Shown here piece by piece: positions 17,229 to 27,090 of a DNA stretch of 64,000 nucleotides; within the stretch, counting starts at the first letter, position 1; each line of letters begins with the position of its first letter. The notes beneath the pieces were generated by a model. The model was not told where the DNA came from. It saw only the letters and a program-made list of their open reading frames with translations, and searched no databases. Position numbers and translations under genes: made by a program. This DNA is from Cupriavidus necator N-1 (GTDB lineage: Bacteria > Pseudomonadota > Gammaproteobacteria > Burkholderiales > Burkholderiaceae): contig NC_015723.1 of assembly GCF_000219215.1 (NCBI RefSeq), forward strand, positions 2,480,001 through 2,544,000, read 5' to 3'.

Positions 17229-18629
17229 TCAGCCGGTAGCCGACGATCCGGTGTCGTTGCGCGAGGCGCGCAGCCACTCTGGCAATTCGCCGCGCGCGGC
17301 ATAATCTTCCAGCCGGTTGTACAAAGTCTTCAGGCTGATGCCGAGGATCTCGGCCGCGTGCTTCTTCACGCCGGCGCATTGCTCCAGCGTGGCGAAGATC
17401 AGCTGCCGGTCGGCATCGGCCAGGGACATGCCCACCGGCACCGACACCACCGCCGCGCCCGGCGCCTGCGTGGCCGCGACCTGCAACGGCACCTGCACCT
17501 CGGTGATGAGATCGTCGTCGGACATGATGAAGGCGCGCTGCACGAAGTTGCGCAGCTCGCGCACATTGCCGGGCCAGGCGTGCAGGCGCAGGCTGTCCAG
17601 CACATTGGGCGCGAAGCGGCGCCGGGTGCCCTGCTCGGCATTGAGTTGCTCCAGCATCAGGTTGGCGATCTGGATCACGTCGTCGCCGCGCGCGCGCAGC
17701 GGCGGCAGTTCTACCGGGAACACGTTCAGCCGGTGGAACAGGTCCGCGCGCAGCTTGCCGTCGGCCACCGCATCTTCGGGGTTGCGGTTGGTGGCGGCCA
17801 GCACGCGCACATCGGCATGGCATTCGCGGTTGGTGCCCACGCGCATGAAGGTGCCGGTCTCCAGCACCCGCAGCAGCTTGACCTGCAGCTCGGCGGGCAT
17901 CTCGGTGATCTCGTCCAGGAACAGGGTGCCGCCGTCGGCGCGCTCGAAATAGCCCTTGTGCTGGCGGTCCGCGCCGGTAAAGCTGCCGCGCTCGTGGCCG
18001 AACATCTCGCTTTCGATCAGCGTGGGCGAGATCGCGCCGCAGTTGACCGCCAGGAACGGCTGGCGCCGCCGCGACGAGAGCTCATGCACGGTCTGCGCGG
18101 CCAGTTCCTTGCCGGTGCCGCTTTCGCCGATCAGCAATACCGTGGCTTCAGTCGGCGCCACGCGCGCGAGCTGGTCGTAGACCACCTGCATCACTTCGGA
18201 ACTGCCCATCAGCCGGCCAAAACGGCCGTAGCGGCGCAACTCGCCGCGCAGCGAATGGATCTCGGCGCGCAACTCGCCGGTGGTGGCCAGGCGCCTGAGC
18301 ACGGTCTGCAGCCGCGCCACGTTGATGGGCTTGACCAGGTAATCGGTGGCACCAGCGCGCAGCGCTTCGACCGCGCTTTCGACGCTGGCATAGCCGGTCG
18401 TGAGGATCACTTCGACGCCCGAGGCGCCAACCTCGTCGAACAGCTCCATGCCGTTGCCGTCCGGCAGGCGCAGGTCGGCCACGATCGCCTCCGGCATGCG
18501 CCAGCCGATCTGCAGCCGTGCCTCGCGCAGGGTGCCGGCGGTGGCGGAACTGAAGCCTTCCATGGCCACGATCTCGGCTAGCGCGGCACATGCGTTTTCG
18601 TCGTCATCGACAATCAGGATGTGGGGCAT
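17229..18629 (-). CDS. NtrC-family sigma-54 response regulator
   Basis: 466 residues: receiver with acidic pair DDD in LIVDDDENA, phosphoacceptor Asp52 ([10 protein letters not shown]) and Lys in YLVKPIN; AAA+ domain with Walker [15 protein letters not shown] loop for sigma-54 contact (consensus GAFTGA), Walker [10 protein letters not shown] and arginine fingers; C-terminal Fis-type helix-turn-helix ([20 protein letters not shown]). Predicted activator of sigma-54 promoters and a main candidate to control the ten promoter candidates around it. Divergent from the second activator at 18986. Confidence 0.92.
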   Translation of the reverse strand: MPHILIVDDDENACAALAEIVAMEGFSSATAGTLREARLQIGWRMPEAIVADLRLPDGNGMELFDEVGASGVEVILTTGYASVESAVEALRAGATDYLVKPINVARLQTVLRRLATTGELRAEIHSLRGELRRYGRFGRLMGSSEVMQVVYDQLARVAPTEATVLLIGESGTGKELAAQTVHELSSRRRQPFLAVNCGAISPTLIESEMFGHERGSFTGADRQHKGYFERADGGTLFLDEITEMPAELQVKLLRVLETGTFMRVGTNRECHADVRVLAATNRNPEDAVADGKLRADLFHRLNVFPVELPPLRARGDDVIQIANLMLEQLNAEQGTRRRFAPNVLDSLRLHAWPGNVRELRNFVQRAFIMSDDDLITEVQVPLQVAATQAPGAAVVSVPVGMSLADADRQLIFATLEQCAGVKKHAAEILGISLKTLYNRLEDYAARGELPEWLRASRNDTGSSATG

Positions 18630-18985
18630 ACGATCCGTCAGTGAGACCTATTGGAAACTTGGGCGAAATCCACTGGCACCTGCGTTCGCGCGCCACGGCG
18701 GCCATTGCTGCCGGGCTCAGGACGCCCGCCGGCGCGCTCCATGCGAGGCGTGGCGCGACGGGCACAGGGGCGGCAAGGATTTCGACTGCGACATGGTCAG
18801 CCGGTTGCACAAGTCCACTGCGTAATCCCAGTCTAAGCGCGGGCGGGCACGGTCGTTGCCGGTGTCCGTCTGACACAGCTGTCGGATGTTTCCGCGCGGG
18901 GTTGTGCATCTATGGCAAGCCACTGCGCCAAAGGCTAGCATAGGAACTTCCCACGACAAGCCCGATCTCGACCGAGGCCTTCATT
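18630..18985. other. Divergent region between two sigma-54 activator genes
   Basis: 356 bases, no gene supported. Contains P5 for the plus-strand activator, and next to it the small dyad GACACAGCTGTC at about 18869-18880. No -24/-12 motif was found for the minus-strand regulator. Confidence 0.55.
18845..18859 (+). promoter_or_regulatory. Sigma-54-type promoter candidate (P5)
   Basis: GGGCACGGTCGTTGC: 10 of 11 consensus positions. 126 bases before the GTG of the 18986 activator, so a sigma-54 activator gene may itself depend on sigma-54. Confidence 0.6.
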
Positions 18986-20047
18986 GTGCCCGTGACCGCC
19001 AGCACACCGCGGCGCAGCAACGCCGCTCCCTCTGGCCAGCCCGCCAGCCACGCCGCCAGCCTATCCGAGCAGGCGCGCGAGGCCGCGCCGCGCCGCGCCA
19101 TCCCTTCGCAGGTCTCGCTGCTGTGGGAAAGCGCGTCGCCCGTCATGCAGCGCTTGCTGGCCCAGATCGAGCGCGTAGCGCCCACCGATGTCACCATGCT
19201 TGCGGTAGGCGAAAGCGGCTCCGGCAAGGAAGTGGTGGCACGCGCGGTGCATGAGCGCAGCGCGCGCCGCAAGGGCCCCTTCATCGCGGTCAACTGCGGC
19301 GCGATCCAGCCCACGCTGATCGAATCAGAGCTGTTCGGCCACGAGAAAGGTGGATTTACCGGCGCGATCGAGCAGAAGGCGGGCTACTTCGAGCAGGCCC
19401 ATGGCGGCACGCTATTTCTCGATGAAGTCACCGAAATGCCGCTCGACATGCAGATCAAGTTGTTGCGGGTGCTGGAAGGCCGCACCTTCCACCGCGTCGG
19501 CGGCGACACGCCCATCACCACGGACGTGCGCATCCTGGCAGCCACCAACCGCGACCCGGTCGAGGCAGCGCGTGCCGGCCAGTTGCGGGAAGACCTGCTG
19601 TACCGGCTGGCCGTGTTCCCGCTGCATATCCCGCCGCTGCGCGACCGGCCCGATGATATCGTGCCGCTGGCACGTCACTTCCTGGCCGAATACAACGCCA
19701 TGGAGCGCACCGACAAGGCCTTCTCCGCCGCCTCGCTGGAGCGGCTGGTGCGCTATGACTGGCCGGGCAATGTGCGCGAGCTGAAGAACGCGGTCTACCG
19801 CGCCTTTATCCTGGCGGACAAGGTCGTGGAAATCGGCAACCCCAACCTGGCCACGCAGCCGCCGCGACCCACCACGGTGGACGGTGTGGTCAGCGTGCGC
19901 GTGGGTACCACGCTGGCCGACACCCAGCGCGAGATCATCATGGCCACTTTGGCGCGCTTTGACGGCGACAAGCGCCAGGCCGCGCGCGCGCTCGGCATCA
20001 GCCTGAAGACGCTGTACAACCGGCTGGACGCCTACCGTTCCTTGTAA
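18986..20047 (+). CDS. Sigma-54 activator without receiver domain
   Basis: 353 residues from a GTG ([10 protein letters not shown]). A short disordered N-terminus (1-40) replaces any sensory domain; AAA+ domain with Walker A GESGSGKE, a sigma-54-contact loop GGFTGA (one change from GAFTGA) and [10 protein letters not shown]-terminal Fis-type helix-turn-helix ([20 protein letters not shown]) almost identical to the one in the divergent regulator, so both may read the same operator. Lacking a receiver, it would be constitutively active or controlled by level or a partner, as with PspF/HrpS-type activators. Its 3' end overlaps the convergent hybrid kinase gene by 16 bases. Confidence 0.88.
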   Translation: MPVTASTPRRSNAAPSGQPASHAASLSEQAREAAPRRAIPSQVSLLWESASPVMQRLLAQIERVAPTDVTMLAVGESGSGKEVVARAVHERSARRKGPFIAVNCGAIQPTLIESELFGHEKGGFTGAIEQKAGYFEQAHGGTLFLDEVTEMPLDMQIKLLRVLEGRTFHRVGGDTPITTDVRILAATNRDPVEAARAGQLREDLLYRLAVFPLHIPPLRDRPDDIVPLARHFLAEYNAMERTDKAFSAASLERLVRYDWPGNVRELKNAVYRAFILADKVVEIGNPNLATQPPRPTTVDGVVSVRVGTTLADTQREIIMATLARFDGDKRQAARALGISLKTLYNRLDAYRSL

Positions 20048-22038
20048 GGCGCCGGCGCGGCCAGCACGCGCGACAGGGCCTCGATCGCCAGCGGCTTGGT
20101 CAGGTACGCATGGAAGCCGGCCAGTTCGCTGCGCCGCTGGTGTTCAGCAGTGCAGCGCCCGGTCAGCGCCAGGAACTGCACCGAGCGCGGGCCGCACGCC
20201 TGGCGCAATGCCGGCAGGACGTCAAAGCCCGACATTTCGGGCATCTCCAGGTCGAGCAGCACGCAATCCGGGCGGAATTCGGCGACCATGTCCAGTGCCT
20301 GCTGGCCGCCATGGGCCGCGCGCGCCTCATGGCCGAGCAGGCCCAGCAGCTCGGCCATGCTGTCGGCTGAATCGGCATTGTCGTCCACCACCAGCACGCG
20401 CCGTCGCGGCACCGGCCCCCGCGGCGGCGTGGCGGCCTCGCGCCGGCGGGCGGTGGCGCGCGGCAGGATCACGGTGAAGGTGCTGCCCTTGCCCGCGCCA
20501 CCGCTGTCGGCCTGGATCGCGCCGCCGTGCGCCTCCACCACGGCCTTGGCCAGTGCCAGCCCGATGCCCAGGCCGCTGCGGCTGTCGGCGTCGCCCTCCT
20601 GCGCGAACAGGTTGAAGATGCGGTCCAGCGCCGCCGGCGCGAGACCCCGGCCGGTATCCGACACGGCGGTGATCACGCGCGCTGGCTCCACGCTCACGTG
20701 CACGCTGACGGTGCCGCCGCGCGGGGTGTACTTGACCGCGTTGCTGAGCAGGTTCAGCAGCACCTGCCCCAGCCGCGCGGCATCGGCGCGCACGTAGGGC
20801 GAGCTTGCCGGCAGCGCCACCACGAGCTGCTGGCCGGCCGCCTCCAGCGCCGGGCGGATTGCTTCGATGCTGGTGGTCACCACGTCGTTGTACGAGGTTG
20901 GCGTCAGTTCCATCTTCAGCTTGCCGGCGGTCACGCGGCCCACGTCGAGCAGGTCATTCACCAGCCGCTCCAGTTGATGCAACTGGCGGTCGATGATCCC
21001 CGCGCAGCGGCCCACGCGCGTGTCGGCATCCGGGGTCAGCGCGATCACTTCCACCGCGTTGCGCACCGCCGCCAGCGGATTGCGCAGTTCATGCGCCAGG
21101 ATGGCCAGGAACGATTGCAGCCGGCGGTTGCCGGCCTCGAGCGTTTCCAGCCGCAGCGCATCGCTCAGGTCGCGGGCAGTCCACAGCAGGCTGGTCGGGC
21201 AGCCGGCGGCGTCGCGCACCAGCACCATGCGCGTATGGCAACGCACCACCGAGCCGTCCTTGCGTGCCACGCGCTCGTCGCCGGCCCACTGGCCGCAGGC
21301 GTGCGCGGCTTCCAGCGCCGCGCGGTCGCGCCCCGCGGCGGCATCCTGGCGGGAATAGAGCAGTGCCTGCGGCTGGCCGACTGCTTCGGCCTCGGCGTAG
21401 CCGGCCAGGGCCTGCGCGCCGACGTTCCAGGTGCGGATGGTGCCGTCCAGGTCAAGGTCGCACACCGCGGTGCCGGGCAGGTTTTCGGCCAGCAGGCGCA
21501 GCCGGGTATCGGCCAGCCCGGCGTGCTCGGATGCGGCCTGCTGCACGGTAATGTCGCGGCACGACACGATAAAGCCGGTGGCCTGGCCCGCTGCGGACTC
21601 TCCGGACAAGGCATCGGCATGCTTGAGCGCCGCGCCCGGCTCGTCGGTCGCGCCAATGGCCCGCATGCGGCAGGACGCCTGCAGCAGGCTGCCGTCGCGC
21701 CGCACGCGCCAGCCCTGGTCGCGCGCGCTGCCGCCAAGTGCGGCCGCCTGCAGCCATTGCTGCGGCAGGCCGGCAGCGACATCTTCAGGGCGATGCAGGC
21801 AGGAAAAGTGACGGCCGGTGATTTCCCCGGCGCTGTAGCCGAACACGCGCCGCGCGGCATTCGGCCACATTGCAATGCACCCGCGCGCATCGGTCTCGAA
21901 CACGGCGCAGTCTTCCACCGCGTCGAGCAGGCGCCCGTACCGTGCCGCCAGCGGGACGCCGGCATCGTCCACCCTGGTGCCGTCCGGCTCGCCGACGGGT
22001 GACGCACGGACACCTTTTGCCGCTCGCGGCTCGGACAT
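20032..22038 (-). CDS. Soluble PAS-PAS hybrid histidine kinase with C-terminal receiver
   Basis: 668 residues from [16 protein letters not shown] upstream. Two PAS domains (about 35-150, and about 165-290 with [14 protein letters not shown]), HisKA box [18 protein letters not shown], HATPase with [22 protein letters not shown] and [10 protein letters not shown], then a receiver ([32 protein letters not shown]). No membrane segment, so it is cytoplasmic and senses an internal signal. Situated beside two sigma-54 activators; it may feed the response regulator at 17229-18629. Confidence 0.88.
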   Translation of the reverse strand: MSEPRAAKGVRASPVGEPDGTRVDDAGVPLAARYGRLLDAVEDCAVFETDARGCIAMWPNAARRVFGYSAGEITGRHFSCLHRPEDVAAGLPQQWLQAAALGGSARDQGWRVRRDGSLLQASCRMRAIGATDEPGAALKHADALSGESAAGQATGFIVSCRDITVQQAASEHAGLADTRLRLLAENLPGTAVCDLDLDGTIRTWNVGAQALAGYAEAEAVGQPQALLYSRQDAAAGRDRAALEAAHACGQWAGDERVARKDGSVVRCHTRMVLVRDAAGCPTSLLWTARDLSDALRLETLEAGNRRLQSFLAILAHELRNPLAAVRNAVEVIALTPDADTRVGRCAGIIDRQLHQLERLVNDLLDVGRVTAGKLKMELTPTSYNDVVTTSIEAIRPALEAAGQQLVVALPASSPYVRADAARLGQVLLNLLSNAVKYTPRGGTVSVHVSVEPARVITAVSDTGRGLAPAALDRIFNLFAQEGDADSRSGLGIGLALAKAVVEAHGGAIQADSGGAGKGSTFTVILPRATARRREAATPPRGPVPRRRVLVVDDNADSADSMAELLGLLGHEARAAHGGQQALDMVAEFRPDCVLLDLEMPEMSGFDVLPALRQACGPRSVQFLALTGRCTAEHQRRSELAGFHAYLTKPLAIEALSRVLAAPAPYKER

Positions 22039-22118
22039 GAGCACACCTTCTGTGTGATGGGGTGAAGCCAGCAGGCCCCGTGCGCGGGCGGCCTGGCGGC
22101 GCCGCGAGGCGGAGGGCC

Positions 22119-22141
22119 GAATGCCCGCAAATGCGGGCATC
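22119..22141. repeat. Short palindrome ATGCCCGCA/TGCGGGCAT
   Basis: Nine-base perfect arms with a two-base loop (22121-22140) between two minus-strand genes; a likely extragenic palindrome or terminator. Related sequences near 17190 and 63077 give the recurring peptide-like shadow MPAFAGI. Confidence 0.5.
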
Positions 22142-22227
22142 CGAGTCAATGATAGGTGTTCGCGGCCCATGCGCCACCAATGTGCGCGGCACCGGACAGC
22201 AGGGTCTGTTCCATATGGGAACAGACC

Positions 22228-23235
22228 TTAGCGCTTGTGCCGCAACTGGTACACCGCGGCAACCGCGGCTGAGGCGCCCACCACCAGTGCAGTGGCCAGC
22301 ATCGGGTGGCGCGCCGTGGTGGTGTAGGGGCAGGATTGCAGCGCGTTGTGGCTGCCGCTGCGTTCCTGCAGGCCGCTGCCGCTGCCATACAGCGCGTTGT
22401 CCTCGAGCGGACCCGCGGGGTGGTGCGTCTGTTGCGCGCGGCCCATGAAGCGGCGCATGAAGCGGTCGAAGGTGTGCGGCGCATGGTACGCCGCGGCCGA
22501 GAACGCCTTGGCGGCCGCACCGACGAAGAGCTCGCGGCGCGGGTTCGCGGCGGCAAACAGGATTGCGTCAGCGGCCAGCGCCGGGTCATACAGCGGCGGC
22601 GGCAGGCGCGGCTCGACATCGAGGAAATTCTTGGCGTGCATCGCCAGCGGCGTTTCCAGTCCGGCAGGCTTGATCAGCGTCACGCTGACCGGCGCCTGCT
22701 CCTGCTCCAGTTCCAGCCGCAGCGAATCCGTAAAGCCCTTGATCGCGTGCTGCGAGGCCGCGTAGGCGCTCTGCAGCGGTAGTGGGCCGTCCGCCGCCTC
22801 GCTGCCCATGTTGATGATGGCGCCGCCGTGCTCGCGCAGGTGCGCGGCCGCCGCCAGCGAGCCATGCACGGTGCCCCAGTAGTTGGTATCGAACAGCCGC
22901 CGCTGGTCTTCCAGCGGCACATCGCAATGGCGCCCGAAGATGGTCACGCCGGCGTTGTTGATCCAGGTATCGAAGCCGCCGAAGCGCTCGATGGCAGCCT
23001 GCGCCACCTTGCCAACCTCTTCATGCTTGCCGACATCGGCCACCACGGTGATGACTTCATTGCCATGCTCGCGCAACTCTTCGGCCAGCTGGTGCAGCGA
23101 ACCCTCGCTGCGCGCCACCAGCACCAGCCGTGCGCCCTGCTGCGCCGCCTTGCGCGCCGTCACCAGGCCCACGCCGCTGCTGGCACCGGTCAGGACGATG
23201 ACCTGCGAGCCAATGTTCTTCAGGGTTGGTTTCAT
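22228..23235 (-). CDS. SDR-family oxidoreductase with C-terminal membrane anchor
   Basis: 335 residues from MKPTLKNIGS with GAGGAGG upstream. Classical SDR: LTGASSGVGLVTA (cofactor loop), NNAGV, Ser in INMGSEAADG and YAASQHA (Tyr-x3 followed by His rather than the usual Lys). After the catalytic domain comes a segment on F-domain/peptide release, then a single hydrophobic helix (MLATALVVGASAAVAAVYQL) and a basic end, so it may be tail-anchored. The usual catalytic Lys of YxxxK is His here, which could lower or change activity. Preceded by P6. Confidence 0.8.
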   Translation of the reverse strand: MKPTLKNIGSQVIVLTGASSGVGLVTARKAAQQGARLVLVARSEGSLHQLAEELREHGNEVITVVADVGKHEEVGKVAQAAIERFGGFDTWINNAGVTIFGRHCDVPLEDQRRLFDTNYWGTVHGSLAAAAHLREHGGAIINMGSEAADGPLPLQSAYAASQHAIKGFTDSLRLELEQEQAPVSVTLIKPAGLETPLAMHAKNFLDVEPRLPPPLYDPALAADAILFAAANPRRELFVGAAAKAFSAAAYHAPHTFDRFMRRFMGRAQQTHHPAGPLEDNALYGSGSGLQERSGSHNALQSCPYTTTARHPMLATALVVGASAAVAAVYQLRHKR

Positions 23236-23291
23236 CGCCGCTTCCTCCTCGGGGTGGCCCGGCACGGTGCCGGGCATGCCGCTGGGGAGTC

Positions 23292-23306
23292 GCAAGGAGC
23301 GTTCCT
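23292..23306 (-). promoter_or_regulatory. Sigma-54-type promoter candidate (P6)
   Basis: Minus strand AGGAACGCTCCTTGC, 9 of 11 consensus positions; 57 bases upstream of the SDR gene. Confidence 0.5.
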
Positions 23307-23357
23307 GTCCGGCCCTGCTCTGGGCGGCGGCGCCACGGCGGGCGGGCCGCCGCAGAT

Positions 23358-23381
23358 TTACAACGCCCGGTAAGAACCACA
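23358..23381 (-). promoter_or_regulatory. Candidate enhancer element TGTGG-N14-TGTAA
   Basis: Minus strand TGTGGTTCTTACCGG followed by GCGT and TGTAA: the half-sites have the 19-base period seen at 9824-9848 and 30982-31005, and the first 15 bases almost repeat those at 16248-16262. Lies between the SDR gene and ligD. Confidence 0.45.
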
Positions 23382-23490
23382 TGTCGCTACGCGCGCATGG
23401 GTTGCCACAGCGCACTGTAGGACGGGCGCCGATTTCAGCGGCGGCATGTGCTGCCTAAGCTGGAGACATCCCACGTAACCGGCGACAGCC

Positions 23491-26232
23491 ATGGCCAAGA
23501 CCACGCGACCGACAGCGCCACAGGATCCAGGCAAACGCCGCGCCTTAGCAAAAGCCGCCGGCAAGCACACGGGCAAGCGCGCCAGCACGGCGCGCCCGGC
23601 GGCACGCGGCGCGCCAGCCGCCAAGGCCGCCCCCGCTGCGCTCGATAAATACCGCCGCATGCGCGACTTCGGCGCCACGCCGGAGCCCGCCGGCGGCGCC
23701 GCGCGCACCCGCGGCAAGCCGCGCAAGCGCGCCGGCGAGCTGTCCTTCGTGATCCAGAAGCACGCGGCGCGTCGGCTGCACTATGACTTTCGCCTTGAGC
23801 TTGGCGGCACGCTGAAAAGCTGGGCCGTGCCCAAGGGCCCGAGCCTGGACCCTGCCGACAAGCGCATGGCCATCCATGTCGAGGACCACCCGCTGGACTA
23901 CGCCGGCTTCGAGGGCGTGATCCCGGCCGGCCACTACGGTGCCGGCACGGTCATCGTCTGGGACCGCGGCACCTGGTTGCCGGTGGGCGATGCCGAGGCC
24001 GGCTACCGCGCCGGCAAGCTGAAGTTCGAGCTGCGCGGTGAAAAGCTGCACGGCCACTGGACCCTGGTGCGCATGCACGGCAGCCGGCAGAAGGAGCAGG
24101 ACGCCTGGCTGCTGATCAAGGAGCGCGACGAGACCGCCGTGCCGGCATCGGAGTTCGACGTGGTCGAGGCCTTGCCGGACAGCGTGCTGGGCGGCACGCA
24201 GCGCAAGCCTGCGGCAAAGCGCGCAAAGACCGCCCAGCCGCCTGACGAAGCCGCACCAGATGCGCGCAGCACGGCGAAGTCCCTGAAGCCGCCGCGCGGC
24301 GCGCCGCGCGCGGCCTTGCCGCTGGCGCTGGCGCCGCAGCTGGCCACGCTGGTGGAACAGCCTCCGTCGGACGCGCAGGCCTGGCATTACGAGATCAAGT
24401 TCGACGGCTACCGGCTACTGGCCCGCATCGCCGGCAAGGATGTGCGCCTGTTCACGCGCCAGGGCCACGACTGGACCAGCAAGCTGCGTGCGCTGGCGCG
24501 CGACGTCGGCACCCTGGGCCCGCCCGACGGCTGGCTCGATGGCGAGATCGTGGTGCTCGACAAGCATGGCGCGACCGACTTCCAGGCGCTGCAGAACGCC
24601 TTCGATACCGCGCGCGTCGAGGCCATCCAGTACTTCGTGTTCGACCTGCCCTACTTTGCCGGCCATGACCTGCGCAAGGTGCCGCTGGTGGAGCGCCGCG
24701 CCCTGCTGCGCCGGATCTTCGCGCACAACACCTCGCCGCGCCTGCAGTTCAGCGAGGACTTCGAGGCCAGCCCTGCCGACATGCTCGAGGCAGCCTGCCG
24801 CATGAAGCTTGAAGGCGTGATCGGCAAGCGCGCCGACGCCAGCTATGTCAGCGCGCGCACCAATACGTGGATCAAGCTGAAATGCACCTTGCGCCAGGAG
24901 TTCGTGGTGGCGGGTTTCACCGACCCGAAGGGCAGCCGCGCCGGCATCGGCTCATTGCTGCTTGGCGTGCACGACAGCGGCGGGCGGCTGCGCTACGCGG
25001 GCAATGTCGGCACCGGCTTCGACACGCGCACCCTGGCTGCGCTGCGCACGCAGCTGGACGCGTTGCGCACCGATTCCGCGCCCTTTGAGAGCGTGCCGGC
25101 AGGCGTGAAAGGGCACTGGGTGCGGCCAAAGCTGGTGGCCGAAGTCTCGTTCGGCAGCTGGACCCGCGAAGGCCGCGTGCGCCATGCCGTCTTCCACGGC
25201 CTGCGCACCGACAAGCCCGCGCGCGCGGTGTCGGTGGAGCGGCCGGCAACGCCGGCAGCCAAGGGCAAGCCGGCGCCAAAAGCAGCAAAGCACACCGGGA
25301 CACAGCCGAAGGCCGGCACCGCCGCAAAGCGTGCAACCGCCGCCGGCGGCAAAGTCGCGATCAGCCATGCCGGGCGCGTCATCGACACAGCATCCGGCCT
25401 GACCAAGGGCGACCTGGTGCGCTACTACGAACGCGCCGCACCACTGATGTTGCCGCACCTGCGCGGGCGTCCGATCGCGATGGTGCGCGCGCCGTCGGGC
25501 GTGGGCGGCGAGCAGTTCTTCCAGCGCCATGGCGACACGCTGCGGGTGGACGGCCTCAACGTGCTTGATTCGGGCCTGTGGCCCGGGCATCCCGCGCTGC
25601 TGGAAATCGCGTCAGCCGAAGCGCTGGTGTCCGCGGCACAGCTCAACGTGGTGGAGTTCCACACCTGGAACGCCAGCAAACGCAGCCTCGACCGCCCCAA
25701 CCGGATCGTCTTCGACCTGGACCCGGGCGAAGGCGTGCCCTGGGCACAAATGCAGGAAGCCGCCACGCTGATGAAGGCGCTGCTCGATGAACTCGGCCTC
25801 GCCAGCTTCCTGAAGACCAGCGGCGGCAAGGGGCTGCACGTGGTGGTGCCGATCACGCCGCGCGCGGGCTGGGACGAGGTGAAGGCGTTCGCGCATGACG
25901 TGGTGCGCCATGTCGCCAAGACCATTCCGCAGCGCTTCGTGGCCAAGAGCGGGCCACGCAACCGCGTTGGCAAGATTTTCATCGATTACCTGCGCAATGG
26001 CGTCGGTGCCACCACAGCGGCGGCATTCTCGGCGCGGGCACGCCCGGGGCTGGGCGTGTCGATGCCGGTGTGGTGGGAAGAACTCGATACCCTGCAAGGC
26101 GCGGCGCAGTGGACCGTCGCCAATGCGGGCCCAAGGCTCGACGCCCTGGCCGCCGACGACCCATGGGCGGACTACGCCGACACCCGGCAGGCGATCACGC
26201 GCGCCGCTGCGCGACTGGCTCGCACCGGCTAG
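23491..26232 (+). CDS. ligD: Multifunctional NHEJ DNA ligase LigD (PE-LIG-POL)
   Basis: 913 residues. Order as in Pseudomonas LigD: a basic N-terminal tail; 3'-phosphoesterase domain about 80-200 (IQKHAARRLHYDFRLELGG, HVEDHPLDYAGFEG); ATP-dependent ligase about 270-580 with motif I Lys303 in YEIKFDGYR, LDGEIVVLD and IKLKC; a lysine-rich linker about 590-625; primase-like polymerase about 630-905 (LTKGDLVRYYERAAPLML, FDLDPGEG with the catalytic aspartates, KTSGGKGLHVVVP). With Ku it repairs double-strand breaks by end joining, important in stationary or desiccated cells. Ku lies 3 kb downstream on the same strand. No sigma-54 motif was found directly before it. Confidence 0.95.
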   Translation: MAKTTRPTAPQDPGKRRALAKAAGKHTGKRASTARPAARGAPAAKAAPAALDKYRRMRDFGATPEPAGGAARTRGKPRKRAGELSFVIQKHAARRLHYDFRLELGGTLKSWAVPKGPSLDPADKRMAIHVEDHPLDYAGFEGVIPAGHYGAGTVIVWDRGTWLPVGDAEAGYRAGKLKFELRGEKLHGHWTLVRMHGSRQKEQDAWLLIKERDETAVPASEFDVVEALPDSVLGGTQRKPAAKRAKTAQPPDEAAPDARSTAKSLKPPRGAPRAALPLALAPQLATLVEQPPSDAQAWHYEIKFDGYRLLARIAGKDVRLFTRQGHDWTSKLRALARDVGTLGPPDGWLDGEIVVLDKHGATDFQALQNAFDTARVEAIQYFVFDLPYFAGHDLRKVPLVERRALLRRIFAHNTSPRLQFSEDFEASPADMLEAACRMKLEGVIGKRADASYVSARTNTWIKLKCTLRQEFVVAGFTDPKGSRAGIGSLLLGVHDSGGRLRYAGNVGTGFDTRTLAALRTQLDALRTDSAPFESVPAGVKGHWVRPKLVAEVSFGSWTREGRVRHAVFHGLRTDKPARAVSVERPATPAAKGKPAPKAAKHTGTQPKAGTAAKRATAAGGKVAISHAGRVIDTASGLTKGDLVRYYERAAPLMLPHLRGRPIAMVRAPSGVGGEQFFQRHGDTLRVDGLNVLDSGLWPGHPALLEIASAEALVSAAQLNVVEFHTWNASKRSLDRPNRIVFDLDPGEGVPWAQMQEAATLMKALLDELGLASFLKTSGGKGLHVVVPITPRAGWDEVKAFAHDVVRHVAKTIPQRFVAKSGPRNRVGKIFIDYLRNGVGATTAAAFSARARPGLGVSMPVWWEELDTLQGAAQWTVANAGPRLDALAADDPWADYADTRQAITRAAARLARTG

Positions 26233-26273
26233 CCATCCCGCCCGTTCTGCCGGATTCCGCAGCTAACGCCAAG

Positions 26274-26288
26274 CGGCACATTTCTTGC
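26274..26288 (+). promoter_or_regulatory. Sigma-54-type promoter candidate (P7)
   Basis: CGGCACATTTCTTGC: 9 of 11 consensus positions; 88 bases before the 26377 gene. Confidence 0.5.
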
Positions 26289-26376
26289 CGCATCCCGGTC
26301 ATGGCACACGGCCCGGCGCACCCGCCGCGTGCGCCGCGTTGCACTGCTGCCAGTGCAGCGACGACATGGAGACGTG

Positions 26377-26778
26377 ATGATGAGCCAACTCAGGATCGCC
26401 GCGAAGATTCGAGCCGCCGCCGCCGACGCCGCGCCACGCAACCGGCGCACCTTGCGTCACCTGCTGGTTTCCTGCGCAATGCTGTCCTTCGCCGCCAGCC
26501 CGGTGCAGGCACGCCTGCCGGCGCCAACGCCCGAGCAGCAGCAGGCCGCCGAAGCCAAGAAGACCAAGGAAGCCGAAGCGGCCAAACAGCAGGCCGACGC
26601 ATTGGGCCGGGTCCAGGACCAGATCGCCGCGCGCTTTGGCAAGGGCGCCACCAGCAGCGGCGCCACTGAGGCCGGCAAGATCCCGCAGAAAGCTGCCGAA
26701 GCGACCGGCTCAACTGGACCGCACGGCGGCACCTCCCCCAGCGCCGAAGCGCATGGCGGCGAGGCGGCCCGCCACTGA
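26377..26778 (+). CDS. Exported small protein of unknown function
   Basis: 133 residues; two adjacent ATGs (26377, 26380) follow GGAG. A long arginine-rich n-region leads to a hydrophobic stretch (HLLVSCAMLSFAASPVQA) with a likely cleavage after QA. The mature part is a charged helix (PEQQQAAEAKKTKEAEAAKQ) followed by a Gly/Ser/Ala tail with two histidine-containing repeats (GPHGG, EAHGG). No family recognised. Sits between ligD and the hybrid kinase/ku operon and has its own promoter candidate P7. Confidence 0.6.
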   Translation: MMSQLRIAAKIRAAAADAAPRNRRTLRHLLVSCAMLSFAASPVQARLPAPTPEQQQAAEAKKTKEAEAAKQQADALGRVQDQIAARFGKGATSSGATEAGKIPQKAAEATGSTGPHGGTSPSAEAHGGEAARH

Positions 26779-26836
26779 AGCGCGCAACGCATGCCACGCC
26801 GTTCACTTGCGCGCTGCGTGCCGGGCGACGCCTGCC

Positions 26837-26851
26837 CGGCACGTCTCTTGC
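26837..26851 (+). promoter_or_regulatory. Sigma-54-type promoter candidate (P8)
   Basis: CGGCACGTCTCTTGC: 10 of 11 consensus positions. Would start a transcript carrying the leader ORF, the hybrid kinase, the proline-rich ORF and ku. Confidence 0.6.
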
Positions 26852-26907
26852 CACTGCCAGCGCAACAGCCTGGCACAGACCGCAGGCGTACTGATGCAAA
26901 AGGGGGA

Positions 26908-27090
26908 ATGGCGATGGACGACTTCTGCACGCATGTAATAACTACAACCGGCAGCCGCGCCGGCGCGGCAAAGCTTGCAAGCGGTGCGGCGCGGCCGGCG
27001 CGGTTTTACACGGCGCCGCGGACCATCCCGGGCCTTGCCCCTGAGCAACCCTCCGCGGGCGCGCAAGCGCCTGTCAGCGTGATGCCATGA
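26908..27090 (+). CDS. Possible 60-residue leader ORF before the hybrid kinase
   Basis: ATG just after AGGGGGA, MAMDDFCTHVITTTGSRAGA, ending SVMP; its stop overlaps the kinase start as ATGA, suggesting translational coupling. Ala/Arg/Pro-rich with no known family; the middle section covers GC palindromes. It might be a chance frame in GC-rich DNA. The element TGTAATAACTACA (26934-26946) lies inside it. Confidence 0.3.
   Translation: MAMDDFCTHVITTTGSRAGAAKLASGAARPARFYTAPRTIPGLAPEQPSAGAQAPVSVMP

Noticed and set aside
23236..23490. Sigma-54 promoter for ligD on the plus strand
   Set aside because: TTGC at about 23403 lacks GG at -24; no acceptable motif found, so ligD was not counted in the regulon.
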